This document shows positions 17,748 to 26,532 of a DNA stretch of 42,366 bases, piece by piece. The notes beneath the pieces were generated by a model. The model searched no databases and was not told the origin of the DNA. It saw only the letters and a list, made by a program, of their open reading frames with translations. Position 1 is the first letter of the stretch; every line of letters starts with the position of its first letter. The DNA comes from Bacteroidia bacterium (GTDB taxonomy: Bacteria > Bacteroidota > Bacteroidia > Bacteroidales > Azobacteroidaceae): NCBI GenBank assembly GCA_025996865.1, contig BNTV01000032.1:1-42366 (forward strand). The letters are read 5' to 3'. Made by a program: the position numbers and the translations under genes.

Positions 17748-17816
17748 GTTGGCGCGATGCGCCCTAAGGCTAACGGCTATTTTTGTTCTTGGCGATTCTT
17801 TTCCAATTCCAAGATT

Positions 17817-19097
17817 CTATAATTTTTTGTAATTCATGGAGAACCTCTTTTTTTGTTTCATTTTTCGCTCTACATGCCTGCCCTGTCTGATAACCTCACG
17901 GGTCTTTTGTACGACATCATCAAAAGCCTGGAGGGCTTTTTCATATTGTTGCCTTAAAAAAGTAGCTACCAGTATGTCCTGTGTCATGGACAAAGCATTG
18001 GTCCGGTTGATTTTCTGCCCGTGCTTTCTGATTTCATCCGCTTTGTATTCCGCCTTTACCTTTTCATCTATGGGATGGGCATAAATGGCACACAGACTCA
18101 TTAAAAATATTTTTGCATGAAAATCCTGCTTGACAGCTGTCGCTGTTTTTCCTGAAAAATCTTCCAGTTCTATCCTGCATTTCAACAGTTTATACGCTTC
18201 TTCCTCATCCCGGCGGTAATGATACAACTCCTCAAACTCTTCTTGTGGATAGTTTTCCGTATCTAGCAGCGAGGTGCATAAAATCTCTTTCTTTCCATCG
18301 CCCAAGTCCACTGTAATCAAGCGGCAACTGATTTCCTTCCCTTTCACTTGATATTCCGGATAATCCGCCAGATGTCCCCTGCTTTTTCCGGGAAGTGTAA
18401 AACGAACTGTCCGTTCTTTTTCTCCTCCTTCTATAAAATCCTTTACCTGCTGCATCCCGTCCTCGTTGAGCCGTACACAATATTCTATCCCTTTGGCTTG
18501 CAATAAAAACAACAGCCAAAAGCTCGGATAGCCCCTGTCCAGCAACAGCAAGTCGCCTTGTTTTACATGCGACAAATGTAATTTCAACAAGGCTCTTTCA
18601 CTTACGGAAAAGGATGCTATCTGTGAATCTATCGTCACTTTGTTAAACACATCGTAGAGCATCGAACAAATGGCCAGGGAACGGATACTGTCTGCTTTCG
18701 GACCGAATCCGTGTTCGCCAAACTCTTCTTTTATGCTTCGGTGATTGGGCAATACCAATCGGGAACCGTCAACAGCCAATACGCGATGACCTCCCCACAG
18801 GTAGTGTTCCGCCTCCTGATAAAACGTATCGACCGCTACTGTATTCAACCGCTTGAAGGCTTCCGGATTTAATTTTGACCGCGCCGTGGAAAAGGCGCCC
18901 TTGGTAACTGCCCGGATATTAAAATCCGCTTGTTTGACCGACTTGAAAAATTTATCCAAATCCCGTTGCAGGGAAGTCTTCATCGACATGATTAGAACAA
19001 TTAAATTCTTGAGTGTCAGGATTCTATCGCGAACAAAAATATTATCGGACGCGCCTCGTGAGCACTTCCTAAACTCTTCATTTTCAATTTCATACAC
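17817..19097 (-). CDS. IS4-family DDE transposase
   Basis: The 426-residue product has the DDE catalytic set of IS4 transposases: LAVDGSRLVLP (Asp110), LLLLDRGYP (Asp187), and YHYRRDEEEAYKLLK, which fits the Y-x2-R-x3-E-x6-K signature (Tyr292, Arg295, Glu299, Lys306). Length and motifs are complete, so it looks active. The start used is GTG. The frame is open about 20 codons further upstream without an ATG, so the true start could be slightly earlier. The gene lies within a pair of 22-bp inverted repeats and would cut and paste the element. Confidence 0.92.
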   Translation of the reverse strand: MYEIENEEFRKCSRGASDNIFVRDRILTLKNLIVLIMSMKTSLQRDLDKFFKSVKQADFNIRAVTKGAFSTARSKLNPEAFKRLNTVAVDTFYQEAEHYLWGGHRVLAVDGSRLVLPNHRSIKEEFGEHGFGPKADSIRSLAICSMLYDVFNKVTIDSQIASFSVSERALLKLHLSHVKQGDLLLLDRGYPSFWLLFLLQAKGIEYCVRLNEDGMQQVKDFIEGGEKERTVRFTLPGKSRGHLADYPEYQVKGKEISCRLITVDLGDGKKEILCTSLLDTENYPQEEFEELYHYRRDEEEAYKLLKCRIELEDFSGKTATAVKQDFHAKIFLMSLCAIYAHPIDEKVKAEYKADEIRKHGQKINRTNALSMTQDILVATFLRQQYEKALQAFDDVVQKTREVIRQGRHVERKMKQKKRFSMNYKKL

Positions 19098-19291
19098 TAT
19101 GTTTTTAGATACTTCTTCACGATAATCCGTTTTTGTTTGTTCGCTTGGGATACCCCCATTTATTATACGGTTTAAATGTACTGATTTTTTAGCATACAGC
19201 CAAAGATTTTATACACTTTTTTACGGCTTAATTTGAATTAAATCAAATAGCTAAGAATAGTGCTTTCCCTTAATTAAACGACATTAAATTA

Positions 19292-19414
19292 TTATTGGGA
19301 TTATTCATTGCGATTATTGTTGCGATAACGGTCAATACAATTTTGATTAATAATGCTTTAACAGAGGCGATGAACAACAGTGCGAGCCAAAAAGTTGAGT
19401 TGAAACAAGACTGA
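19292..19414 (+). pseudogene. Remnant of a membrane protein gene next to the IS
   Basis: Directly after the right IS end, 40 codons are open to a TGA at 19412. They encode a hydrophobic helix (LLGLFIAIIVAITVNTIL) and a polar tail ending VELKQD. It reads like the last transmembrane segment of a larger protein. No matching 5' part is seen left of the IS, so the rest seems deleted. A shorter hydrophobic frame exists on the other strand, so the call is tentative. Confidence 0.3.
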
Positions 19415-19435
19415 TTTTTTTCAAATGTAGAAACC

Positions 19436-19496
19436 GTAAAATAAACTGTGTTGCCGGTTTTATAATTTTTCTTCTCTTTTGACACAGTTATTTTAC
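19436..19496. promoter_or_regulatory. Inverted repeat upstream of the serine hydrolase gene
   Basis: GTAAAATAAACTGTG at 19436-19450 is complementary to CACAGTTATTTTAC at 19483-19496 apart from a single bulged A. The arms are 32 bases apart and lie 52 bases before the ATG at 19548. It may be a terminator for the disrupted upstream gene or an operator. A clear TAnnTTTG box was not found for the downstream gene. Confidence 0.35.
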
Positions 19497-19547
19497 AGTT
19501 TGTAACCTTTTCATAAAAATATAGTCATACATATAAAACGTGAATTT

Positions 19548-20927
19548 ATGCAAAAGCTGTTTTTTTACATTATATTAGGGCTGATATTTCCCGGTATCTG
19601 TCAAGGTCAAAATCTACCCGATTCGGTAACCGTAGAATTGGAAAGAGTTATTGCGGGATTTAAAGACAGGTATCCATCGCCGTCGATAAGTGTGGCAATC
19701 GTTCACAACAAAGACATCATCTTCAGCCAATCGTTAGGATATGCCGATATGGACAGTAAAACGCCTGCCGGCATAAACTCAAAATATCCCATTTTGTCCA
19801 TAACGAAAGCTTTTACGGCGACAATGTTTATGCAGTTGAAGGAAAGAGGCGCTGTGTCGCTTGATGATGATGTAACCCGATATATGCCCGAATTGAAGGG
19901 TTCTAAAACCGGCATAACTTCGCTGTTGCAACTGGCAACTCATACCTCCGGGCTTCCGCGAAATACGCAGGCGGATATTCATTTCGCGGAACGGGCGGAC
20001 AGATGGATGGCTACCGGAACAGGCGATTCGACCTTGAGCATGTCCACAAAAGAAGAATTTCTGCAATCATTGAAATTCATAGAAACCGAATACCCGAAAT
20101 ACCAGTTGCGTGGCTATGGGGACAGGCGTTATTCCAATCTGGGATACTCCATATTGGGTATCGCGTTGGAAAGGGCGGCAGACAGTGATTTTGCCGCACA
20201 CATAATCAACAATATATGTAAACCTTTGGGAATGAACAATACCGGTTTTGTAGATGAGCCGAAAATCCAATCTTCCATCGTTAAGGGCTACCGGTATGAC
20301 GACAACTCGAAATCGTTTGTCGAAACGCCTGTATTTGTGCCCAACTCTGCTTTATACGCAGGCGGTATGTATTCCACGGCGGCAGACCTCGCAAAATTTA
20401 TAAGTTTTCAGTTCACGGATAATTCCGCCATTCTTTCCGATAACCACAAAGCAATGATGCAAACTTTTAATATCGGATGGAAACCCTCCTATCCGTTTGT
20501 GTTACATGAAGGTTCCATGCTTGGGCATCGCAGTTTTATAGCATTCAATACCGAACTGAAGATTGGATGGGTTATCCTGACCAATACGACCGATTTCGAG
20601 TTTTCCCAAATGCACGATGCTGTCAATAAGCTGATTACTCCTCTGTACAACTCAAAAGTCGCTTTTGACATCAACGAACTTGCCGGTACTTATGAGTTAG
20701 TCGGAGGATACGGTAGCCTCGAAATCTACATAAAAGACGGAAACCTCTATTCCACCTATTTGCAGGATATATTTCCGGATTGCCCGTTGAGTCCGCAGGG
20801 ATATAACAGGTTCAGTGTAAAGGGAAAAGCCGCATACAGTATCGGCTACGACTTTATAAGGGATGTTTCCGGCAGGATTGTATTAAATTTGGGGCAATTG
20901 ATGTGGGTGAAAAACAGTCAACCGTAG
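19548..20927 (+). CDS. Beta-lactamase-related serine hydrolase (class C/esterase type), secreted
   Basis: The 459-residue product has a signal peptide to about residue 20 (LGLIFPGICQGQ). It carries the motifs of the Pfam beta-lactamase family PF00144: SITK (nucleophile Ser84, Lys87), YSN (Tyr195, Asn197) and HEG (about 320-322) in place of KTG. Around these are LLQLATHTSGLP and ALYAGGMYSTAADLAKF, also typical. The last 90 residues form a separate lipocalin-like strand-rich domain starting INELAGTYEL, often seen in such proteins. The likely role is a periplasmic esterase or D-amino-peptide hydrolase, and resistance to beta-lactams cannot be inferred. The next gene begins about 90 bases downstream with its own promoter. 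Confidence 0.85.
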   Translation: MQKLFFYIILGLIFPGICQGQNLPDSVTVELERVIAGFKDRYPSPSISVAIVHNKDIIFSQSLGYADMDSKTPAGINSKYPILSITKAFTATMFMQLKERGAVSLDDDVTRYMPELKGSKTGITSLLQLATHTSGLPRNTQADIHFAERADRWMATGTGDSTLSMSTKEEFLQSLKFIETEYPKYQLRGYGDRRYSNLGYSILGIALERAADSDFAAHIINNICKPLGMNNTGFVDEPKIQSSIVKGYRYDDNSKSFVETPVFVPNSALYAGGMYSTAADLAKFISFQFTDNSAILSDNHKAMMQTFNIGWKPSYPFVLHEGSMLGHRSFIAFNTELKIGWVILTNTTDFEFSQMHDAVNKLITPLYNSKVAFDINELAGTYELVGGYGSLEIYIKDGNLYSTYLQDIFPDCPLSPQGYNRFSVKGKAAYSIGYDFIRDVSGRIVLNLGQLMWVKNSQP

Positions 20928-20972
20928 TCATTGTAAAAAAGCAATATTCTTTAGTTTTTGAAATGAAAATAC

Positions 20973-20980
20973 TATCTTTG
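20973..20980 (+). promoter_or_regulatory. -7 promoter box for the tricorn-type protease
   Basis: TATCTTTG is an exact TAnnTTTG match, 39 bases before the ATG at 21020. It shows that the in-frame ATG at 20903, which overlaps the previous gene, is not the start. The -33 element is weak. Confidence 0.5.
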
Positions 20981-21019
20981 CAAAACAATCAAAAACTATA
21001 TAAAAAATCATTAAAAAAC

Positions 21020-24000
21020 ATGAAACTTTTCAATTTATTCTTAATTTGCATTGCACTATCAACTAATCTTTTGAGTGCAAATAATCCGCTTTGGCTCCGC
21101 TATCCCGCTTTATCACCTGATGGTAAACAAATTGCATTCGGTTATAAAGGAGATATATACACCGTGCCGGTTACGGGCGGGGCAGCCAAGCAAATAACCA
21201 TGCATGTGGCTCATGATTACATGCCGGTTTGGTCGCCGGACAGTAAGAAAATTGCTTTTGCCGGTTTCCGTTTCGGGAATTTCGATATTTTTATCACTTC
21301 GGCAAACGGCGGAAATGTCAGCCGTCTAACTGCTTTTTCGGGCGCAGAATCTCCCTACGCTTTCACTCCTGACGGAAAATACCTTGTTTTCGGAGCGAAA
21401 ATTCAAGCTCCCGCAGCCAGCGCCGCTTTTCCATCGCGGGTAATGAGCGAATTATACAAAGTACCTGTCGAAGGAGGCCGTCCGGAGCAGATGATTGCCA
21501 CGCCGGCCGAAAATATTTCTTTCACGAAAGACGGCAAAAAATTTGTTTTCCAAGACCGGAAAGGACAGGAAGACCGTTTCCGCAAACACCACAAATCGGC
21601 TGTTACCCGGAATATCTGGATGTATGATACGGTAGAGAAAAAATTTACCGAACTCAATGCCGAAGCGGGAGAAGATACCGATCCCGTTTTAAGCCCCGAT
21701 AATTCAACGGTTTACTTTTTGAGTGAACGTTCCGGCACTTACAACGTCCATTCTTTCCCGTTGAGTAATCCTTCGCAAGTGAAGCAAATCACTCATTTCA
21801 AGGTAAATCCGGTTCGCTTCTTGACCATTGCCAACGACGGAACACTTTGTTTCGGTTACGACGGAGAAATTTACACCTTGAAACCCAACGGAAATCCCCA
21901 GAAACTGTCTGTCCAAATTACGGAAGAAAACAAAAAGAATGACATCGAAGAACTTACAAATAAAGCCATTTTTACTCAAACCGTTTCTGCCGACGGCAAA
22001 CAAGTTGCGTCCGTGATGCGGGGTGAAATTTTTGTTTCTTCCGTGGACTACAAATACACCAAAAGAATCACATGGTCCGAGGCGCAGGACAATATGCCTT
22101 CATTTTCACCCGACGGAAAATCATTGATTTACGCTTCGGAAAAATCCGGCGTATGGAGTTTGTATATCGCCAAAATACATCGTCCCGAAGAATCCTATTT
22201 CTTCAATGCGACGCTTATCGACGACGAACCGTTGTTCAAACCTTCCGATACGGAACGGATGTATCCCAAGTATTCGCCCGACGGAAAAGAAATCGCTTTC
22301 ATCGAAAACCGCAGTAAATTAATGGTTTACAATATTGCAGACAAGAAAACCCGTCCAATCACCGACGGTTCGGGAAATCCCAATTCTTCCGGATCGGTTG
22401 ATTACGAATGGTCGCCCGACGGCAAATGGTTTACCATTGTCTATACGCCCAACAAGCATGAACCCTATTCCGACATCGGTTTGGTCAGCGCTCAAGGCGG
22501 AACGGTTACCAACTTGACTAACAGCGGTTACACCAACGAAAATCCCCGCTGGGTATTGGACGGCGATGCCATTCTTTTCAGCTCCGAAAGATATGGAATG
22601 CGCAACCATGCTTCTTGGGGTTCACTGAATGATGCAATGATTATCTTCATGAATCAGAAAGCTTTCGATAAATATCGCCTGAGCGAAGATGACTTTAAAT
22701 TATTGGAAGAAGAAGAAAAAGCCAAGAAAAAAGAGGATAAAAAAGACGATAAGAAAACCGATAAAGAAACCAAGGAAGACAAAACAAAAGACGAGAAAGT
22801 GAAAACCATCACCGTCGAACTGAAAGGCATCGAAGACCGTATTTTGCGAATCACGCCCAATTCTTCGAATTTAGGAGATGCCATTTTGACCAAAGAAGGT
22901 GATAAATTATACTATTTATCCTCTTTTGAAAAAGATTACGACTTATGGTCAATCAACACCCGTACCAAAGAAACCAAATTGGAAGTGAAAGGAGCGGGGA
23001 GAGCCTCCCTCGTGTTGGACAAAGAAGGCAAAAATGTATTCCTTTTGGGCAGAAGTCCGCAAAAAATCGGTTTGTCAAGTAGCAAAAAAGAACCAATTAC
23101 GGTTGCCGCACGGATAGATTTGGATTTGGCCGCCGAACGCGAATACCTGTTCAATCATGTCTGGACGCAGGAATTGAAACGTTTCTACAACGTCAACATG
23201 CACGGCGTCGATTGGAATTTAATGAAAAAAACCTATTCCAAGTTCCTGCCTTATATCAACAATAATTTTGATTTTGCCGAACTTTTAAGCGAAATGTTGG
23301 GTGAATTAAATGTATCCCACACCGGAGGACGTTTTTCTCCCGACCCCGAAAATCCGGATGTAACGGCAACTTTAGGTCTCTTATTTTCATGGACTTACGC
23401 AAAAGACGGTTTGCTGATTGACGAAGTCATTGAAAAAGGGCCTTTCGACAATGCGGAGACGAAGGCAAAAGCCGGATGTGTCGTCGAAGCTGTCAATGGC
23501 GAGAAAATCCTCGCAGGGAAAGATTATTTCCCGCTTTTGAACAAACTCAGCGGTAAAAATACCTTGATTTCTTTGTACAATCCGGCAACGAACGAACGTT
23601 GGGAAGAAGTAATTAAACCGATTTCGCAAGCGGCGCAGAACAGTTTGTTATATACCCGCTGGGTCAAACAGCGGGAAGCGGATGTCGAACGATTGTCCAA
23701 AGGCCGTTTGGGTTACGTACACATTGAAAGCATGGGCGATCCGAGTTTCCGCTCGATTTATTCCGATATTCTGGGAAAATTCAACAACAAGGAAGCCATT
23801 GTCATTGATACCCGCTTCAATGGTGGCGGGCGTTTGCACGAAGATTTGGAAATTCTGTTCAGCGGAAAGAAATATTTCACGCAAGTCATCCGCGGCGTCG
23901 AAGCTTGCGACATGCCGAGCCGCCGCTGGGATAAACCCTCCATTATGATTACAGGTGAAGCCAATTATTCCAATGCACACGGTTCGCCTTGGGTTTACCG

Positions 24001-24253
24001 CCATACGAACATTGGAAAATTAGTGGGAATGCCTGTTCCGGGAACCATGACAAGCGTTTCGTGGGAAACTTTGCAAGACCCGACTTTGGTATTCGGAATC
24101 CCCATTGTCGGTTATCAATTACCCGATGGAAGTTATTTGGAAAACAAACAGTTGGAACCGGATTTCAAAGTGGCGAATGCGCCTGCGCTGATTGTGACGG
24201 GTAAAGACCAACAGTTGGAAAAAGCGGTTGAAGAATTGTTGAAACAACTTTAA
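21020..24253 (+). CDS. Tricorn-type protease homologue (S41), exported
   Basis: From ATG at 21020 the product is 1077 residues, with a signal peptide (FNLFLICIALSTNLLSA). The N-terminal two thirds hold many WD40/PD40-type beta-propeller repeats (LSPDGKQIAFGYKG, WSPDSKKIAFAG, FSPDGKSLIYASEKSG). A very charged Lys/Asp/Glu linker sits around residues 560-600. A helical core domain follows with GELNVSHTGG, matching the Ser-His of tricorn, then a PDZ-like segment and the S41 core DTRFNGGGRLHEDL and YSNAHGS, where the nucleophile Ser is expected. It would degrade peptides, and here it is probably periplasmic. Tricorn of archaea is cytosolic, whereas Bacteroidota copies often carry signal peptides. 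Confidence 0.88.
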   Translation: MKLFNLFLICIALSTNLLSANNPLWLRYPALSPDGKQIAFGYKGDIYTVPVTGGAAKQITMHVAHDYMPVWSPDSKKIAFAGFRFGNFDIFITSANGGNVSRLTAFSGAESPYAFTPDGKYLVFGAKIQAPAASAAFPSRVMSELYKVPVEGGRPEQMIATPAENISFTKDGKKFVFQDRKGQEDRFRKHHKSAVTRNIWMYDTVEKKFTELNAEAGEDTDPVLSPDNSTVYFLSERSGTYNVHSFPLSNPSQVKQITHFKVNPVRFLTIANDGTLCFGYDGEIYTLKPNGNPQKLSVQITEENKKNDIEELTNKAIFTQTVSADGKQVASVMRGEIFVSSVDYKYTKRITWSEAQDNMPSFSPDGKSLIYASEKSGVWSLYIAKIHRPEESYFFNATLIDDEPLFKPSDTERMYPKYSPDGKEIAFIENRSKLMVYNIADKKTRPITDGSGNPNSSGSVDYEWSPDGKWFTIVYTPNKHEPYSDIGLVSAQGGTVTNLTNSGYTNENPRWVLDGDAILFSSERYGMRNHASWGSLNDAMIIFMNQKAFDKYRLSEDDFKLLEEEEKAKKKEDKKDDKKTDKETKEDKTKDEKVKTITVELKGIEDRILRITPNSSNLGDAILTKEGDKLYYLSSFEKDYDLWSINTRTKETKLEVKGAGRASLVLDKEGKNVFLLGRSPQKIGLSSSKKEPITVAARIDLDLAAEREYLFNHVWTQELKRFYNVNMHGVDWNLMKKTYSKFLPYINNNFDFAELLSEMLGELNVSHTGGRFSPDPENPDVTATLGLLFSWTYAKDGLLIDEVIEKGPFDNAETKAKAGCVVEAVNGEKILAGKDYFPLLNKLSGKNTLISLYNPATNERWEEVIKPISQAAQNSLLYTRWVKQREADVERLSKGRLGYVHIESMGDPSFRSIYSDILGKFNNKEAIVIDTRFNGGGRLHEDLEILFSGKKYFTQVIRGVEACDMPSRRWDKPSIMITGEANYSNAHGSPWVYRHTNIGKLVGMPVPGTMTSVSWETLQDPTLVFGIPIVGYQLPDGSYLENKQLEPDFKVANAPALIVTGKDQQLEKAVEELLKQL

Positions 24254-24260
24254 CGGATAT

Positions 24261-24407
24261 TTATTTTATTGCAAACTTTACAGAAAACTTCAAAGCGGCA
24301 TTGTCTTTCAAATTACCGTACCGGTAGTAACCCAAACGGTAAAAAGCTCCAATGCCGAATTTGATAGTGAAGAAACCCAAACAACTCACATTAAATACAT
24401 TATCCAT
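24261..24407 (-). pseudogene. Short frame resembling the end of a beta-barrel protein
   Basis: On the minus strand, 48 codons from ATG at 24405-24407 read FFTIKFGIGAFYRLGYYRYG and then NAALKFSVKFAIK before a TAA. The alternation of aromatic and small residues looks like the last strands of an outer-membrane barrel. No upstream part of such a gene is present, and the next frame upstream is the Rpn-like gene. It is either a leftover 3' end or chance. The rest of the 266-base gap between tricorn and the Rpn-like gene shows nothing else. Confidence 0.3.
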
Positions 24408-24519
24408 AATTTACCCTGTTTCTCGGAAAATGTGATTTTTGACTTGAAATTGAATACCGGCATGTTTGTTGAAAATGAAACTGGTTGTCTAAAGCCAAGC
24501 GAAGTATTGTATAGTTTTC

Positions 24520-25434
24520 CTATTTGCAAATTTCTTCGGCTGTAAGTCCGGTAATTTGGGTAATATCACTTAACGGATAACCCATCGACAACATTTTTTT
24601 TGCTATCGTCTTGGTTTCTTGTTGCCGTCCTTTTTCCAGACCTTTTTCCAAACCCTTTTCCAGACCCCTTTCTAAACCTTTCTTCAAACCTATTTCTATC
24701 CCCATTGCTCGTTCATACCGCCGGGATACTTTCATTTCTTCACATTCGAGAATGTTGGTTTTATATGCTTCCATTTCTTCTGTTTTTAAGTTTTTCAACG
24801 CCGTTACTTTAAATAATTCTTCAAATATTGTGCCGCTTATTTTCTCCGGCTGATTCGAGAGCTTTCCAAGGTTCCGGAAACAATACAACCATTCGTCAAG
24901 CGTTGTCTCCAAACCCTTTATGGTTTTCTTGAACTTCGGAAGTTCCACCACGATTATATTCATATTATCCATCGCCACCTGATTCGTTTCCCTGCGTACT
25001 ATTTTCAAATGGCTCAAATAATAATCATCTCCTGCAAATTTTATAAAATCTAAAATCGAAATGCAATATATGGGTTGTAACTTAAAATCCCATTCCCCTT
25101 TTTTCGCTTGTCGCCGGATAGGAAAAGTCATATAATATAGCACTCTATCCAAAAAATACCATTGACTCGCAATCTGCAATTCGATAATAAATTCTTCTCC
25201 TGTATCACTTTTACAGAATATATCAAATATTGCTCGACGCTGCTTTTCTTCTTCCGGTAACTGTTCGGTCTGCAAGTATTCAATATCTTCTATCCTGTTT
25301 TTCTCCTGAATAATTACATTCAGAAAATCAATCAACAAGGCTTTGTTCTCGCCAAATACTTTTTTGAAAGCGAAATCGGTACGCAAATCCATGTACCGGC
25401 TTTCTTTCCATTTTTCAATCCTCTCCTTTTCCAT
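24520..25434 (-). CDS. Rpn-family PD-(D/E)XK nuclease/putative transposase
   Basis: The 304-residue product begins with the family signature YMDLRTDFAFKKVFGENKALL. The nuclease core follows as AIFDIFCKSDTGEEFIIELQ, the usual Asp...Glu-x-Gln of the PD-(D/E)XK fold, and then YYMTFPIRRQAKKGEWDF. This is the Rpn/PDDEXK-type putative transposase family (PF12784), linked to recombination-promoting DNA cleavage. Near the end there is a tandem repeat of GLEKG (about residues 255-271) encoded by near-identical 12-base units. A helix-turn-helix-like tail follows (YPLSDITQITGLTAEEI). It is on its own strand between unrelated genes and has a good promoter. Confidence 0.85.
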   Translation of the reverse strand: MEKERIEKWKESRYMDLRTDFAFKKVFGENKALLIDFLNVIIQEKNRIEDIEYLQTEQLPEEEKQRRAIFDIFCKSDTGEEFIIELQIASQWYFLDRVLYYMTFPIRRQAKKGEWDFKLQPIYCISILDFIKFAGDDYYLSHLKIVRRETNQVAMDNMNIIVVELPKFKKTIKGLETTLDEWLYCFRNLGKLSNQPEKISGTIFEELFKVTALKNLKTEEMEAYKTNILECEEMKVSRRYERAMGIEIGLKKGLERGLEKGLEKGLEKGRQQETKTIAKKMLSMGYPLSDITQITGLTAEEICK

Positions 25435-25509
25435 TATTAAAGTTTATTCATATTTATTCGGTTTTAGCCAAGCCGCCGAAAATGCAACGGTCAGTTAAAA
25501 AATGTAAGG

Positions 25510-25540
25510 CAAAGGTAGGATTTTTTATGTGAAATAACAA
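25510..25540 (-). promoter_or_regulatory. Promoter for the Rpn-like gene
   Basis: On the minus strand TTG (25538-25540) and TACCTTTG (25510-25517, exact TAnnTTTG) are 20 bases apart. The ATG at 25434 is 76 bases downstream. It diverges from the promoter of the DUF177 gene. Confidence 0.55.
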
Positions 25541-25602
25541 GGTTTTTTTACCTGAATCGCTGATTTTAATTATGAAGATTTTATTTATCAAAGATTTTTT
25601 CC

Positions 25603-25610
25603 TATCTTTG
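25603..25610 (+). promoter_or_regulatory. -7 promoter box for the DUF177-rpmF operon
   Basis: TATCTTTG is an exact TAnnTTTG match, 24 bases before the TTG start at 25634. The -33 region is AT-rich without a clear TTG. Confidence 0.45.
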
Positions 25611-25633
25611 CACGGTTTTTAAAAATAAAAGAA

Positions 25634-26215
25634 TTGGGAAAGTTTGATTTATACAAAGTGGACTTGAAAGGAATGCAGGCAGATGTTCAGGAATATGAAT
25701 ATATGCTTGACAATCAATTCTTTATTAATATCGGCGGAGAAGACGTTCAAAAAGGACGAGTCAAAGTTGCTTTGACGGTAACCAGACACAAAGGTTTTTT
25801 CGACTTCGTGTTTGTTCTGTCGGGAGTTGCGATTATTCCATGCGACAGATGTTTGGACGACATGGATTTTCCCATCGAAACTGCGGCGCATTTGGTCGTG
25901 AAATTCGGCAAAGATTATTCCGAAGAAAGCGACGAAATTATTGTTATCCCCGAATCGGAAGGAATCATTAACCTGGCGTGGTTTCTATATGAGTTTGTTG
26001 TACTTGCGATTCCAATCAAACACGTACACGCTCCCGGAAAATGCAACAAACAAATGGCGACAAAGCTGAAAAAACATTCGGCTAAATCGGAAGACGAAGA
26101 GGACGATTCGTTTGATATGGGGATGGATAACATCATTATTTCCGGTGAAGATGATAACGAAAAAGGAACAGACCCGCGATGGGACGCATTAAAAGGACTC
26201 AAAGAAGAAGAATAA
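25634..26215 (+). CDS. YceD/DUF177 family protein (23S rRNA accumulation)
   Basis: The 193-residue product starts at TTG. The start MGKFDLYKVDLKGM fits the family, and no ATG is available in the right place. It has VPCDRCL-type Cys residues (IPCDRCLDDMDFPIET) and VVKFGKDYSEESDEI. The acidic tail ends with DPRWDALKGLKEE, the normal end of DUF177/YceD proteins. These are conserved beside rpmF and are needed for 23S rRNA accumulation in some bacteria and plants. The rpmF gene follows after 30 bases, the usual pairing. The C-terminal tail is unusually acidic (EDEEDDSFDMGMD). Confidence 0.88.
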   Translation: MGKFDLYKVDLKGMQADVQEYEYMLDNQFFINIGGEDVQKGRVKVALTVTRHKGFFDFVFVLSGVAIIPCDRCLDDMDFPIETAAHLVVKFGKDYSEESDEIIVIPESEGIINLAWFLYEFVVLAIPIKHVHAPGKCNKQMATKLKKHSAKSEDEEDDSFDMGMDNIIISGEDDNEKGTDPRWDALKGLKEEE

Positions 26216-26245
26216 TCAATAAAATATCTAAAAAATTAAAATAAA

Positions 26246-26434
26246 ATGGCACATCCTAAACGAAGAGTTGGTAAAACCAGAAGAGACAAGAGAAGAGCAC
26301 ATGATCATGCGGTTGTTCCTCAATTAGCTATTGATCAGACAACGGGTGAATACCACTTGTACCACAGAGCGCATTGGTATGAAGGAAAATTGTATTACAA
26401 AGGCAAAGTAATCATTGACAAAACGGGAGCTTAG
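26246..26434 (+). CDS. rpmF: 50S ribosomal protein L32, Cys-less form
   Basis: The 62-residue product begins [20 protein letters not shown], the typical N-terminus of bacterial L32. The zinc ribbon of many L32 proteins (two CxxC pairs) is absent. The corresponding stretch [20 protein letters not shown] has no Cys, so this is the zinc-independent C- form. It is a structural part of the large ribosomal subunit near the peptidyl transferase region. It follows the DUF177 gene closely and is followed by a terminator-like hairpin. Confidence 0.97.
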   Translation: MAHPKRRVGKTRRDKRRAHDHAVVPQLAIDQTTGEYHLYHRAHWYEGKLYYKGKVIIDKTGA

Positions 26435-26451
26435 TTTTGAAATGTCGATAT

Positions 26452-26505
26452 AAAAAAACCCTAAACAGTCGATAAATAATCACTTTTTAGGGTATTTTTA
26501 TAATT
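26452..26505 (+). terminator. Terminator-like hairpin after rpmF
   Basis: ACCCTAAA at 26458-26465 pairs perfectly with TTTAGGGT at 26486-26493 around a 20-base loop. It is preceded by a run of A and followed by ATTTTTAT. It lies between rpmF and fabH and could work in both directions. Confidence 0.55.
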
Positions 26506-26532
26506 ATTTATTTTATCATTTAATTTCAATTT

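Larger units (their letters stand above)
17521..19289 (-). mobile_element. IS4-family insertion sequence, complete
   Basis: The element is 1769 bp. Perfect 22-bp terminal inverted repeats are at 17521-17542 (ATTTAATGTCGTTTAATTAA plus GG) and 19268-19289. The transposase is on the minus strand at 17817-19097. About 270 bp of non-coding, structured-looking DNA lies between the transposase stop and the left end. Flanking bases are AT-rich and do not show one clear target duplication (ATCATT on the left, TATTATT on the right), so its exact ends are uncertain by a few bases. The right side joins a gene remnant. Confidence 0.85.

Noticed and set aside
19270..19485. 71-codon minus-strand frame across the IS right end
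   Set aside because: It runs through the terminal inverted repeat and is antisense to a better gene remnant. The hydrophobic stretch arises on both strands.
20903..21019. Upstream ATG start for the tricorn-type gene
   Set aside because: It would overlap the previous gene, has no signal peptide in place, and lies upstream of a perfect -7 box at 20973.
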